Positions 8,865 through 18,629 of a stretch of DNA of 64,000 nucleotides are shown here, in pieces (within the stretch, counting starts at the first letter, position 1; the number at the start of each line of letters is the position of its first letter). The translations under genes were made by a program, and so were the position numbers. Origin of the DNA: JBDTNK01 sp039933775 (GTDB lineage: Bacteria > Chloroflexota > Limnocylindria > QHBO01); the NCBI GenBank assembly GCA_039933775.1, contig JBDTNK010000001.1, forward strand, positions 54,436-118,435. Direction: 5' to 3'. The notes beneath the pieces were generated by a model. The model did not search any database and was not told the origin of the DNA. It saw only the letters and a list, made by a program, of their open reading frames with translations.

Positions 8865-10253
8865 TCAGTCGCGCAGCACGAAGCGAGTCACGACCTCGTG
8901 CAGCACCGGCAGCCCGAAGCGCAGCGCGCTCACCGCGACGCGCTCGTCGTGGCCGTGGAAGAGCGACAGGAAGGGTACGTCGGCCTCGAGGCGCAGCGGA
9001 GCGAAGCCATACGTCGGGATGCCGAGCTCGGCGAGCGCCTTCGCGTCGGTGCCCGGTGTGATCATCATCGGCAACGGCGTTGCCTCGGGATCGGCGCGCC
9101 GCAGCGCGTCGCCCATGAGCACGAGCAGCTCGTGCTCGGCGGGGGAGACAACCGGCGGCAGCGCGGCCAGCGTTTCGACCTCGACATGCGAGCCGGCGAT
9201 GGCGCGCAGGTGCTCGAGCAATGCGTCCTGGTCCGTGCCGGGGAGGGTGCGGACATCGACCTCGGCCGTGGCGCGACCCGGGATGACGTTCACCTTGTTC
9301 CCGGCGCGCAGGATGGTGGGCGTGACCGTGTCGCGCAGCATCGCGTCGAACGAACGCCGCAGCACCGGGTCGTCGACAGCGTCCATGAGTGCCGCATGTG
9401 CACCCGACGGATCCACCTCCGCCAGTCGGGCCACCTCGCCCAGGCCAAGTGCGCCGAAGAAAGCCGCCACGACCGGATGCACACGTGCCGGGCGAGGGTC
9501 GGCGGCGAGGCGGGCTACCGCTTCGGCCAGGTGGACCGCGGCGTTGTCGTCGTGCGGCATGGAGCCGTGGCCCGGCGTGCCGGTGGCGCGCAGGCGGGAC
9601 CACATGATCCCCTTCTCGGCGACCTGGATGGTGTAATAGCGCCGGCCGCGGAGCGTCATCGAGTAGCCTCCGACCTCGTTGATCGCGGCCGCAGCAACCC
9701 CGGCATCAGACCCGAAGAGCCGGGGATGCGTTCGAACCAGCGCCTGCGCTCCCGCGGCGCCGCCCGCCTCTTCGTCAGCGACCGCCGCGAAGATGACATC
9801 GCGTCGCAGCGGCGCAGCGGACCGATGCAGCGCCAGCATCACGCCGAGCTCCATCGCCACCATGTCCTTCATGTCGACCGCGCCACGCCCCCAGACGACG
9901 CCGTCGACCAGCTCGCCGCCGAATGGGTCGCGGCTCCAGGCGTCCTCCTGCACCGGCACGACGTCGATGTGGCTGAGCAGCACGAGCGGGGGCTCGGGAT
10001 TCGGCCCGCTGGCGCGGAGGCGGGCGACGCATGAGCCGCGTCCAGGCTCGACCTCCACGATCTCGGCGGGGATCCCGGCGCCCTCGAGCACCTCGGCGCA
10101 GTAGCGCGCCGCAGCCGTCTCGGCACCGAGCGTGTCGCGCCCTGCCGAGCCGTCCTCGACCCCCGGTGGGTTGACGCTCGGGATGCGGATCAGCGCCTGG
10201 AGGTGCTCGACCACCTCGTCGGTGGCGGCCTCCCAGTCGATCGACGTGCTCAC
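8865..10253 (-). CDS. M20-family metallopeptidase / amidohydrolase
   Basis: The 462-residue protein has the M20 layout. SHIDVVP holds the first metal ligand and Asp, WGRGAVDMKDM the bridging Asp, VADEEAGG the catalytic Glu pair, and GTDAKALAELGIPTYGF with HGHDERV the C-terminal metal region; a dimerisation domain lies between. M20 enzymes (ArgE, DapE, CPG2 and carboxypeptidase relatives) hydrolyse amide or peptide bonds of small substrates with one or two zinc ions. The sequence is not specific enough to name a substrate. The GTG at 10253 overlaps the upstream gene's stop as GTGA and gives VSTSIDWEAATDEVVEHLQALIR, a typical family N-terminus. Confidence 0.88.
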   Translation of the reverse strand: MSTSIDWEAATDEVVEHLQALIRIPSVNPPGVEDGSAGRDTLGAETAAARYCAEVLEGAGIPAEIVEVEPGRGSCVARLRASGPNPEPPLVLLSHIDVVPVQEDAWSRDPFGGELVDGVVWGRGAVDMKDMVAMELGVMLALHRSAAPLRRDVIFAAVADEEAGGAAGAQALVRTHPRLFGSDAGVAAAAINEVGGYSMTLRGRRYYTIQVAEKGIMWSRLRATGTPGHGSMPHDDNAAVHLAEAVARLAADPRPARVHPVVAAFFGALGLGEVARLAEVDPSGAHAALMDAVDDPVLRRSFDAMLRDTVTPTILRAGNKVNVIPGRATAEVDVRTLPGTDQDALLEHLRAIAGSHVEVETLAALPPVVSPAEHELLVLMGDALRRADPEATPLPMMITPGTDAKALAELGIPTYGFAPLRLEADVPFLSLFHGHDERVAVSALRFGLPVLHEVVTRFVLRD

Positions 10254-11173
10254 GCGCCCACGGTAGCGGCAGCCGCCTGCCGGTGCGCGCGCGCGCGACG
10301 AGCGTTCACCAGCCAGCCGAGCGGGAGCTCGAGCGCGAGCATGGCGAGCGCGACGACGAGGAGCATCGGTGCCGTGGTCGCCAGGCCCAGCCAGAGGAGG
10401 GCGACCAGAAAGACGAGGTGGATCGTGATCCTCGTGGCGAAGGCGAGCCGCAGGTCGAGCATGCCGGTGCGCTGTCCATCGGGCTCGATGCGGTCGGGGC
10501 CGACGACCGCATAGCCGGCGACGCCCACGAAGATCGCCAGCGTGATCCCGAAGAGCCACAGGCCGCCGCCCGGCGAGCTGTCGACGAGCGGCTTGAGCAC
10601 GCTGAAGGGCACGAGCCCGGCGAGCAAGATCGCGAAGGCGGGGATCGGGACGAGGAGCTGCAGCCATTCGAGGCGTGGGGAGCTCCGCGACGCGTCGCGG
10701 AGCCATCGGGCCAGAAAGCTGAAGGCAAGCGTCACGAAGAGCCAGGCATAGAAGTTGCCGGCCGGCACCCCGAACCAGCCGTCGGTCGGCGAGATGTCGC
10801 GCCAGGTCCAGAGGCCCAGCCGGATCGCGACCGCGTCGAAGGCCAGGTCGAGGCTGATGGCCAGCACGCTGTCGACGACCGGCGCGTAGCGACGTCGGAC
10901 TCCCAGCGCGTCGGTGATGCGCATCGCGCCGGCGATGATGAGCGCCCAGGTCAGGCCGATGAGCAGCGGAGCGCGGTCGATGGCCAGCACGAAGTCGGGC
11001 GAGTACTGGTAGGTCTCGAAGATGAGCTGGTCGCCCTCCTCGAGCAGGAGCCCGAATGACGCGGCGCTGATGAGCTCCAGGAACGGCAGGCGCCCCCGAC
11101 GCAGCGCGGACCAGGCTGCGGCGACGAAGAAGGCGGCCACGCCGAGTTCGAGGGCGAGGTAGAGCGGATTCAC
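10250..11173 (-). CDS. Multi-pass membrane protein, possibly carotenoid biosynthesis (CruF-like)
   Basis: The 307-residue protein has about eight membrane segments beginning with NPLYLALELGVAAFFVAAAW. The segment around WRDISPTDGWFGVPAGNFYAWLFVTLAF resembles the conserved WFGVPWxNFxGW stretch of the carotenoid-biosynthesis / CruF membrane family, which hydrates carotenoid ends. That match is from memory and partial, so the function is tentative. The GTG at 11173 follows a TACCAT box by 6 bases, consistent with a leaderless start. The gene overlaps the M20 peptidase by four bases (GTGA). Confidence 0.55.
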   Translation of the reverse strand: MNPLYLALELGVAAFFVAAAWSALRRGRLPFLELISAASFGLLLEEGDQLIFETYQYSPDFVLAIDRAPLLIGLTWALIIAGAMRITDALGVRRRYAPVVDSVLAISLDLAFDAVAIRLGLWTWRDISPTDGWFGVPAGNFYAWLFVTLAFSFLARWLRDASRSSPRLEWLQLLVPIPAFAILLAGLVPFSVLKPLVDSSPGGGLWLFGITLAIFVGVAGYAVVGPDRIEPDGQRTGMLDLRLAFATRITIHLVFLVALLWLGLATTAPMLLVVALAMLALELPLGWLVNARRARAHRQAAAATVGA

Positions 11174-11179
11174 GCGGCA

Positions 11180-11185
11180 ATGGTA
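11180..11185 (-). promoter_or_regulatory. Candidate leaderless -10 box for the CruF-like gene
   Basis: TACCAT on the minus strand ends 6 bases before the GTG at 11173. No Shine-Dalgarno sequence is seen in the gap and no clear -35 box lies upstream. Confidence 0.35.
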
Positions 11186-11208
11186 CGGAAGATCGAACGG
11201 ATCGAGGC

Positions 11209-12480
11209 TCAGGCAGCTTCTCGCCGCCACCGCAACACCAGCAACCGACCGACAAGGCCGACCGCGAAGACCGCCACGCCGGCGAGGATCGAGCCCAGGG
11301 GCAGGGTCACGACCAGGATCGCGCATCCGACCAGACCGATGACGTTGAAGATCCTCGGCCAGCGGCGCTCCTCACCGGTCTGCGTGAAGGCCGATGCGTT
11401 CGCGATCGCGTAGTAGGTCAGCACCCCGAACGAGCTGAAGCCGATGGCGCCGCGCAGGTCGGTCGTGAGCACGAGCAGCGCGACCACGCCCGCGACCGCG
11501 ATCTCGGCGTGATGCGGAACGAGGTGGCGCGGATCGACGGCCGCCAGCCAGCGCGGCAGGTCACCGTTGCGCGCCATGGCGAGCGCGGTGCGACCGATGC
11601 CGGCGATGAGCGCCAACAGGGATCCGAGGCTGGCGACCGCGGCACCGATGCGCACGATCGGCGACGCCCAAGCCGCGCCCACCGCCTCGACCGCCGTGGC
11701 GAGCGGCGTCGCGCTGGCCGCGAGCCCCTCCGCGCCTGCCGCAAGCAGGGTCGCGACGCCGACGACGAGGTAGATGGCCACGGTGATCGCCAGCGCGAGC
11801 GGGATCGCCCGGGGGATGGTGCGCGCCGGGTCGCGCACCTCTTCGCCCAGCGTTGCGATGCGCGCGTAGCCCGCGAAGGCGAAGAAGAGCAGCCCCGCGG
11901 CCTGCAGCACGCCGTACGCGCCGGCCGGCCAGTTCCCGCCGGCCAGGTGCATCGGGTCGGCGTTGCCGCTCGCGAGGATGGCGACCACCACGCTCGCGAG
12001 CGCCGCGATCGAGCCGGCAACGAGCAGCCGCGCCAGCCCCACGGTCTTAGTGATGCCGCGCAGGTTGACCGTGGTGAGGACGAGCAGCGCCAACAGGGCG
12101 ACGGCGCGCTGCGCCCAGGCTGGCTCCGGGATGGCGTACGCGGCAAACGTCAGCGCCATCGCGGCGCAGGAGGCGGTCTTGCCGATGACGAAGCCCCAGC
12201 CGGCGACGAAGCCCCACCACGCGCCGAGCCGCTCGCGGCCGTAGACGTAGGTGCCGCCGGAGGTCGGGTACTGTGCCGCGAGCTGCGCCGAGGCCACCGC
12301 GTTGCAGTACGCGACCGCGGCCGCGATGAGCAGGCCGACGAGCAGGCCGCTGCCGGCTGCCGCGGCCGCCGGCGCGAAGGCCGCGAAGATGCCGGCGCCG
12401 ATCATCGAGCCGAGCCCGATGATCACCGCGTCGCCGGTCCCGAGCCGCCGCGCCAGGCGCGGCGCTGATGCCACGCTCAC
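11209..12480 (-). CDS. APC-superfamily amino acid permease
   Basis: The 423-residue protein has roughly 12 membrane helices and starts with LGTGDAVIIGLGSMIGAGIF, the helix-1 signature of APC amino-acid permeases (GxGSMIGAGIF, the unwound substrate-binding segment). Helix 6 carries LLFFAFAGYARIATLGEEVRD, matching the FFAFxGFE region. It probably imports or exchanges an amino acid across the cytoplasmic membrane; the substrate is unknown. The GTG at 12480 overlaps the HIT gene stop (GTGA). It ends an apparent operon merR/arsC - LLM oxidoreductase - HIT - permease. Confidence 0.88.
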   Translation of the reverse strand: MSVASAPRLARRLGTGDAVIIGLGSMIGAGIFAAFAPAAAAAGSGLLVGLLIAAAVAYCNAVASAQLAAQYPTSGGTYVYGRERLGAWWGFVAGWGFVIGKTASCAAMALTFAAYAIPEPAWAQRAVALLALLVLTTVNLRGITKTVGLARLLVAGSIAALASVVVAILASGNADPMHLAGGNWPAGAYGVLQAAGLLFFAFAGYARIATLGEEVRDPARTIPRAIPLALAITVAIYLVVGVATLLAAGAEGLAASATPLATAVEAVGAAWASPIVRIGAAVASLGSLLALIAGIGRTALAMARNGDLPRWLAAVDPRHLVPHHAEIAVAGVVALLVLTTDLRGAIGFSSFGVLTYYAIANASAFTQTGEERRWPRIFNVIGLVGCAILVVTLPLGSILAGVAVFAVGLVGRLLVLRWRREAA

Positions 12481-12968
12481 ATCGCCGCGGCGACGCGCTC
12501 GGCCGCTGCCCGCAGCTCGTCATCGGTCACGTTGGGCAGGACGTCCTCCCAGAGCGGCAGCATGAAGTTCTTTGCCTCGAGCATGCCGAGCGGGCGGGGC
12601 ATGAACCAGACGTGGAAATGCGCGCCGCCGTCGCCCCAGCGATAGACGTGCACGCGTCCGACGTCGCCGAGTGCCAGGATCGCTCGCTCGATCCGGGCCG
12701 CGACGCGGCCGAAGTCTGCCGCGGCGTCATCGGGCAGATCCGAGAAGGAATCGACGTGCTCGCGGCTGGCGAGCCAGACCGTGCCGGGCAGGCCGCCGCC
12801 GACCGGCGGATGGAGGCTCCAGGTGTCATCGGACCAGACCGCCTCGGTCGCGCCGCCGGCACAGAGGCCGCACGGCTCGCCGCCGGGCTCGCCGCGACGC
12901 GGCGGCTCGGGGATGACACGCTCGCCAGGCTGGCGAATGGAGAGTGGGTCGGCATAGGGGAGGACCAT
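12477..12968 (-). CDS. HIT-like protein
   Basis: The 163-residue protein carries GGAHFHVWFMPRP near residue 120. This resembles the histidine-triad HxHxx motif of HIT nucleotide hydrolases and transferases, but the third histidine is replaced (HFHVW), so activity is uncertain. The N-terminal region has a Cys pair (CGLCAGG) as in GalT/HIT relatives, followed by DTWSLHPPVGGGLPGTVWLAS. AAGGAG lies 9 bases before the ATG. It sits 28 bases after the LLM oxidoreductase gene and overlaps the permease by four bases. Confidence 0.6.
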   Translation of the reverse strand: MVLPYADPLSIRQPGERVIPEPPRRGEPGGEPCGLCAGGATEAVWSDDTWSLHPPVGGGLPGTVWLASREHVDSFSDLPDDAAADFGRVAARIERAILALGDVGRVHVYRWGDGGAHFHVWFMPRPLGMLEAKNFMLPLWEDVLPNVTDDELRAAAERVAAAM

Positions 12969-12996
12969 GGTTCTAAGCTCCTTGCTTCTTTGCTGG

Positions 12997-13833
12997 TTAC
13001 AGCTGCGGGGGTCCCTGGCGAATGCGTTGGAGGAGCGACGCCGGGGTGTTGTCGCTCTCCCAACGGCTCTCGATCCACCAGGTCGCGCCCGCCGCGGCGA
13101 GCGGCTCGAGGCGAACGCGGTCCGCGGCGGGATCGGTCCCCGAGGTCACGCCCTCGACGACGATGTCGAAGGGATCGGACGAGCCGCGGTGGTCGTTCAT
13201 CCACGAGCCGATGCCGGCGACGACCGACGGCGAGATCTCCTCATCAGCGCCCTCGTTCGACGCGTCGGAGGTGATCACGCCGTCCCAGCGCGCGGCACGC
13301 CGCAACGAGCGCGGGTGCGGCCACGCGCCCACTGGCCAGATCGGGATCCGTGGCCGCTGGACCGGACGCGGGTCGAACCGCAGGTCGTGCATCTGGTAGT
13401 GCCTCCCCTCGTAGCTCACCGTCTCGCCGGTCCACGCCAGCTCCAGGATGTCGAGGCACTCGTCGAGCTTTTCCGCTCGTACCCGAATCGCCGGATCCTC
13501 GGTGTTGACGCTCGAATAGCCGCCGTCCCACGTCCCACCCAGCCCCACCGGGAGCACCAGGCGGCCGTTCGACAGGTTGTCGAGGGTGATCGTCTCGCGC
13601 GCCACCTTCCAGGGACGCCGCCGGGCGAGCGAGAAGACCATGGCACCCAGCGTGATGCGCTCGGTGACGGCGGCCATGGCGCCCAGCGCCACCCACGGGT
13701 CGAAGACGTCGCCGCGCTCGACCGAGATGTCGTCCCAGGCAAAGACGCCGTCCCACCCGTGCGACTCGGCCTCGCGGGCCATCTGGACGTAGTCGTGGAT
13801 CGTCCCGAAGGACGTGATGAATCCGAATTTCAT
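12997..13833 (-). CDS. LLM-class flavin-dependent oxidoreductase
   Basis: The 278-residue TIM-barrel protein begins MKFGFITSFGTIHDYVQMAREAESHGWDGVFAWD, the start of luciferase-like monooxygenases and F420-dependent reductases. It continues with the expected AVTERITLGAMVFSLARRRPWKVARETITLDNLSNGRLVLPVGLGG. It would use reduced FMN or F420; which one cannot be decided here. The ATG at 13833 overlaps the MerR-ArsC stop (ATGA) and has GAAAGGAG upstream. No arsenic or redox substrate can be read from the sequence. Confidence 0.85.
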   Translation of the reverse strand: MKFGFITSFGTIHDYVQMAREAESHGWDGVFAWDDISVERGDVFDPWVALGAMAAVTERITLGAMVFSLARRRPWKVARETITLDNLSNGRLVLPVGLGGTWDGGYSSVNTEDPAIRVRAEKLDECLDILELAWTGETVSYEGRHYQMHDLRFDPRPVQRPRIPIWPVGAWPHPRSLRRAARWDGVITSDASNEGADEEISPSVVAGIGSWMNDHRGSSDPFDIVVEGVTSGTDPAADRVRLEPLAAAGATWWIESRWESDNTPASLLQRIRQGPPQL

Positions 13834-14681
13834 GCGGGTCTCCTTTCGATTCTGCGGGGATTCGGCTCGGTCAGTGCAGGCATGCGCCCAGCCGCGCGGC
13901 GGGCGATCTCGATGAAGGGCCGGAGGCGAACCGCCAGCTCGGCGCGGGTGGCGCGGAAGGCGTCGAGCCGTCGCTCCTCGTCGCCCTCCACGGCGGCGGG
14001 ATCGTCGAGGTGCCAGTGCAGCGAACTGTGTGGGCCGGGGAGGCTCGGGCACTCCTCGCGCGCGCTGTCCGAGAGCGTGATGACGTAGTCGAACGGGATG
14101 TCGAGAAGCTCCGACACGGCCTTGGCCTGCGCCGCGCCCCAGTCGATCCCGATCTCGGCGAGGATCCGCACCGTGAGCGGATGGACCGATTTCGGGCGCG
14201 TGCCGCCCGAAATCGCCTCGAAGTCCGCGCCGCCGAAGCGGCCGAGGAGCGCCTCGCCGATCTGGCTGCGCGCCGAGTTGCCATTGCAGACGAAGAGGAC
14301 GCGGATCGGGTCCCTGCCCCTCGCGGCGCGGGCAGGGGCAGCGGCGTCGAGCGTCCGTTCGAGGTCGACGAGCTCCAGCTCCAGGCGCTCGAGCTCCTCG
14401 CGCCGCGCGGAGATGCGCTCGCGCTGGCGCTCGAGGGTCGCGAGCAGGGTCGGATCAGCGGCGCCGGCGACGCAGCGCTCGGCCAGCCGTCCGGCGTCGA
14501 TCGGTGGCATCCCGAGCCGTCGCAGCGTCAGGATCAGCGTCAGGCGCGCCAGGTCGGCCTCGTCGTATTCGCGGTACCCGTTCCGGCGTCGCGCCGGGGC
14601 AGGGACGATGCCGGCGGCCTCGTACCAGCGCACGCCCGAGGGAGAGAGCCCGGCTCGCCGGGCGAAGGTCGAGATGTTCAC
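13830..14681 (-). CDS. Fusion: MerR-type regulator + low-molecular-weight phosphatase/arsenate-reductase domain
   Basis: A single 283-residue chain. Residues 1-70 are a MerR winged helix (FARRAGLSPSGVRWYEAAGI, then NGYREYDEADLARL). Residues 75-112 form the dimerisation coiled coil. From about 126 a LMW-phosphatase/ArsC domain begins with the P-loop VCNGNSARSQ (Cys132, CX5R). It continues with GTRPKSVHPLTVRILAEIGIDW and DYVITLSDSAREECPSLPG. In thioredoxin-coupled ArsC two further cysteines are used; here the second is kept (EECP) but the first aligns with Ser. The start is GTG, 6 bases from the -10 box, under a MerR-type promoter. Oxyanion sensing coupled to reduction is an inference. Confidence 0.85.
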   Translation of the reverse strand: MNISTFARRAGLSPSGVRWYEAAGIVPAPARRRNGYREYDEADLARLTLILTLRRLGMPPIDAGRLAERCVAGAADPTLLATLERQRERISARREELERLELELVDLERTLDAAAPARAARGRDPIRVLFVCNGNSARSQIGEALLGRFGGADFEAISGGTRPKSVHPLTVRILAEIGIDWGAAQAKAVSELLDIPFDYVITLSDSAREECPSLPGPHSSLHWHLDDPAAVEGDEERRLDAFRATRAELAVRLRPFIEIARRAAGRMPALTEPNPRRIERRPA

Positions 14682-14687
14682 GCTGGC

Positions 14688-14718
14688 AGGCTAAACCCTG
14701 CAGTCACTACAAGGTCAA
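14688..14718 (-). promoter_or_regulatory. MerR-type promoter/operator of the MerR-ArsC fusion operon
   Basis: On the minus strand TTGACC (14718-14713) and TAGCCT (14693-14688) are separated by 19 bases, the long spacer typical of MerR-controlled promoters. An imperfect dyad covers 14715-14695 with half sites ACCTTGTAG and CTGCAGGGT around TGA. The -10 box ends 6 bases before the GTG start, so the mRNA is probably leaderless. Autoregulation by the fusion protein is the natural reading. Confidence 0.8.
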
Positions 14719-14739
14719 GCCCTTTTCGCGCCGAGCGCG

Positions 14740-15954
14740 TCAGCCGGCGGTTGGCTCCGCCGCCGATTGTCGGCCGATGACGAGCGCGATCGCCGGCAGG
14801 ACCAGACAAGCGGTCGCGATGAAGCCGAGCGTCGAGTAGCCGACGAGCTCGAGGAGCGCACCCGAGCCGATGCTCGCGAGTGCGGCGGAGGTCCAGATGA
14901 TCGCGTCGGTCGTCCCCTGCAGCGTCATCCGCTCCGGACCTTCCGCGCCCCGGGCGAGCAGGGAGCTGCCGGCCACGAAGCCAAAACTCCAGCCCAGACC
15001 GAGCAGGAAGAGGCCGAGCGCGAGCACCGGCACCGCGTCGTTCGGGGCGAGGGCAGCCACGATCCCCGCCAGTCCGAGCACCGCGAAGCTCACGAGCATG
15101 ACCCGCAAGGCGCCGAGCCGCGTGACGAGAGCAGCCGAGAGGGGAGAGAGCGCGAACATCCCCAGCGTATGCGCGCTGATGACGATCCCGACCGCGCCGA
15201 TGCCGTGGCCCATCTCCTGGACGTGGAGCGGGGTCATGGTCATGACGAGGACCATGACGACCTGGCTCGCCAGCATTCCCACGAGCGCGAGGCGCACGTG
15301 CGGCTGGGCGAGCAGGTCGCGGCGCGACGCCTTCTGAGCTCCCACGGCCTCGGCCGGCGCGTCTCCACGGGGCAGCGTCGAGGCGATGGCGAGCGCAACG
15401 AGCATCCCCGCAACGACGAATGCGAATGCTCCCGTGAGCGGACCGAGGCCGACCGTGGCGCCAAGGCCGGCGGCGGGGGCGAGCAGGTTCGGTCCGAAGA
15501 CGGCCCCGACGGTGCTGCCCCAGACCACGATGCCGATGACCGCCGCTCGGTGCGACGGCGCGACCGCGTCGGCTGCCGCATAGCGTGTGAGCTGGATCGC
15601 GCCGTTGCTGATACCCAGGCACACGCTCGCGACGAGCAGGACGGCCAGGGAGCCGATGCTCAACGACAGCATCGCGGCCAGGCCGCCCAGCACCCCGATC
15701 CCGAATCCGAGCTGGAGGCCAAAACGGCGGCCGCGGCGCGCCATCACCATCGACAGCACCGACGCCGCCAGGGCGGTGGCCGCGATGCCGATCGCGTTCG
15801 GCAGGCCCGAGGTGGCCCGCTCGCCGGTCAGCAGCGGTGCGGCGAGCGCGCCCGCGGTGAAGGCGCCGATGTAGGCAGTCGAGGCGCTCGCCACCACCGC
15901 CACGTGGCGGAACGGGCGCGGCGCGCGCGATGCGGCGGGACTGGATTGCTCCAC
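14740..15954 (-). CDS. Major facilitator superfamily transporter
   Basis: The 404-residue protein has about 12 membrane helices in two halves with a central charged loop (RGDAPAEAVGAQKASRRD), typical of MFS exporters. The helix 2-3 loop reads MVMARRGRRFGLQLGFG, matching the family GxxxDRxGRR signature loosely. A drug or small-molecule efflux role is likely but the substrate is unknown. The start is GTG at 15954 with AAGGAG four bases upstream. It lies just upstream of the MerR-ArsC promoter on the same strand, so it is probably a separate unit; a link to arsenic export is possible but not shown. Confidence 0.8.
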   Translation of the reverse strand: MEQSSPAASRAPRPFRHVAVVASASTAYIGAFTAGALAAPLLTGERATSGLPNAIGIAATALAASVLSMVMARRGRRFGLQLGFGIGVLGGLAAMLSLSIGSLAVLLVASVCLGISNGAIQLTRYAAADAVAPSHRAAVIGIVVWGSTVGAVFGPNLLAPAAGLGATVGLGPLTGAFAFVVAGMLVALAIASTLPRGDAPAEAVGAQKASRRDLLAQPHVRLALVGMLASQVVMVLVMTMTPLHVQEMGHGIGAVGIVISAHTLGMFALSPLSAALVTRLGALRVMLVSFAVLGLAGIVAALAPNDAVPVLALGLFLLGLGWSFGFVAGSSLLARGAEGPERMTLQGTTDAIIWTSAALASIGSGALLELVGYSTLGFIATACLVLPAIALVIGRQSAAEPTAG

Positions 15955-16034
15955 GCAGCTCCTTCGATCGATCGGTCGGCCTCCATGGTCGCACCGGCGT
16001 CCAATGCCGCGCGGGCGTCTTCACCGGGCTCGTC

Positions 16035-16040
16035 TAGAAT
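16035..16040 (+). promoter_or_regulatory. Candidate leaderless -10 box for the aldehyde dehydrogenase operon
   Basis: TAGAAT ends 6 bases before the ATG at 16047, leaving no room for a leader or Shine-Dalgarno sequence. A recognisable -35 box is not present at the usual spacing. Confidence 0.45.
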
Positions 16041-16046
16041 CGGGCC

Positions 16047-17485
<1,439 letters not shown>

Positions 17486-17489
<4 letters not shown>

Positions 17490-17833
17490 CCGCGACCGCC
17501 ACCCGTTTCGCCCGCATCCTCCGGGCCGATGAGCTGCGCGACGGCGAGCTGGTGCCGGTCGAGATCGACGGCACGCCGGTCGTGCTGGTCCGGCACGAAG
17601 GCGCATTCTTCGCCACTGCCAACACCTGCACGCACCGTGATTTCCCGCTCAGCGAGGCCGGTTTTGATCCGCGTGACGGGTTCCTGGTCTGCGCCTGGCA
17701 CGGCGGCTGTTTCGACGTGCGCACCGGCGCCGCCGTCGTGGCACCGGTGACCGAGGCGGTGGAGACGTTCCCGGTCCGCGTCAGCGACGACGGCTGGGTC
17801 GAGATCGCCCTGACCGGCTCACTGGCCGGATGA
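17486..17833 (+). CDS. Rieske [2Fe-2S] ferredoxin-like protein
   Basis: The 115-residue soluble protein has one Rieske centre: CTHRDFPL and CAWHGGCFD, 17 residues apart, supply the Cys-His pairs that bind the 2Fe-2S cluster. Stand-alone Rieske proteins of this size act as electron-transfer ferredoxins for oxygenases or are of unknown role. The GTG at 17486 overlaps the aldehyde dehydrogenase stop (GTGA) and begins VTATATRFARILRADELRDGELVPV, a normal start for the family. Co-expression with the dehydrogenase and the following membrane protein suggests a shared redox chain, but its partner is not evident. Confidence 0.88.
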
Positions 17834-17840
17834 ACGCGCC

Positions 17841-18629
17841 GTGACGATCGAGGCGTTGCCCTTCGTCAACTGGATCTTCTGGGCCGCGCTCTCCGGCGGT
17901 TCCATGCTCGTCGTCGGCATCACCGAGCTGCTCGGCGGCACGACGCGCGGCTACCGGCTCTTCATGGCTGGCTTCTTCGTCGTTTGCGCCGCGATCTGGG
18001 CCCTCTCGGAGCTGAACCTGCCGCCGATGGGCAGTGGCAACGTTCCTGCCGCCGCGACCGAAGCCCTGCGCCGCCCGCTGGTCCTGGCGTGGGGAGCGGT
18101 CAGCGTCGTCTACCTGCTCCTGAGCGTGCGCAACGCACCGCGGGCGTGGCTCGCGGTGGCGGGCGGGACGCTGGGCCTCGTCGTGCTCGTCATATTGGCG
18201 GTCGCCGGCGGAACGGAGATGACCGCCCTCTTCGCCGGACAGCTCGTCCTCATCGCCCTCGTCCTGGGCTCGGTGAATGCCGCGATGCTCCTCGGCCACT
18301 GGTACCTCGTGACGCCGCAGCTCTCGCCGGACCCGCTGCGCCGCATGATGGCGCTCCTGCTCGCTGGCCTGGTCGTGCAGGCGCTGGCCTTCGGGCTGGC
18401 CGTAGCGCTGGGGCCCGACGCCACGACCGGCGAGATGGGCTGGCTGACCTGGCTGCGGCTCGTGGCCGGCATCCTCATCCCGATCGTGGCGACCATTCTT
18501 GCCTGGCTCGCGACGCGCGCCGCCTCGCTGCAGGCAAGCACGGGGTTGCTTTACATCGGTCTCGCCCTGATCATCGCGGGCTCGATCGCCGGACCCTCGA
18601 TCGCGTACCTGACCGGGGTGCCCGTCTGA
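17841..18629 (+). CDS. Seven-to-eight-helix membrane protein, unknown function
   Basis: The 262-residue protein is almost entirely membrane helices. Two histidine-containing or aromatic stretches stand out, notably NAAMLLGHWYLVTPQLSPDPLRRM between helices 4 and 5, where a His-Trp-Tyr group sits at a membrane edge and could bind heme or quinone. No family is recognised. It starts with GTG 7 bases after the Rieske stop, and its stop overlaps the moaD-moaE ATG (TGATG). Placement next to a Rieske protein hints at membrane electron transfer, which is inference only. Confidence 0.6.
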   Translation: MTIEALPFVNWIFWAALSGGSMLVVGITELLGGTTRGYRLFMAGFFVVCAAIWALSELNLPPMGSGNVPAAATEALRRPLVLAWGAVSVVYLLLSVRNAPRAWLAVAGGTLGLVVLVILAVAGGTEMTALFAGQLVLIALVLGSVNAAMLLGHWYLVTPQLSPDPLRRMMALLLAGLVVQALAFGLAVALGPDATTGEMGWLTWLRLVAGILIPIVATILAWLATRAASLQASTGLLYIGLALIIAGSIAGPSIAYLTGVPV

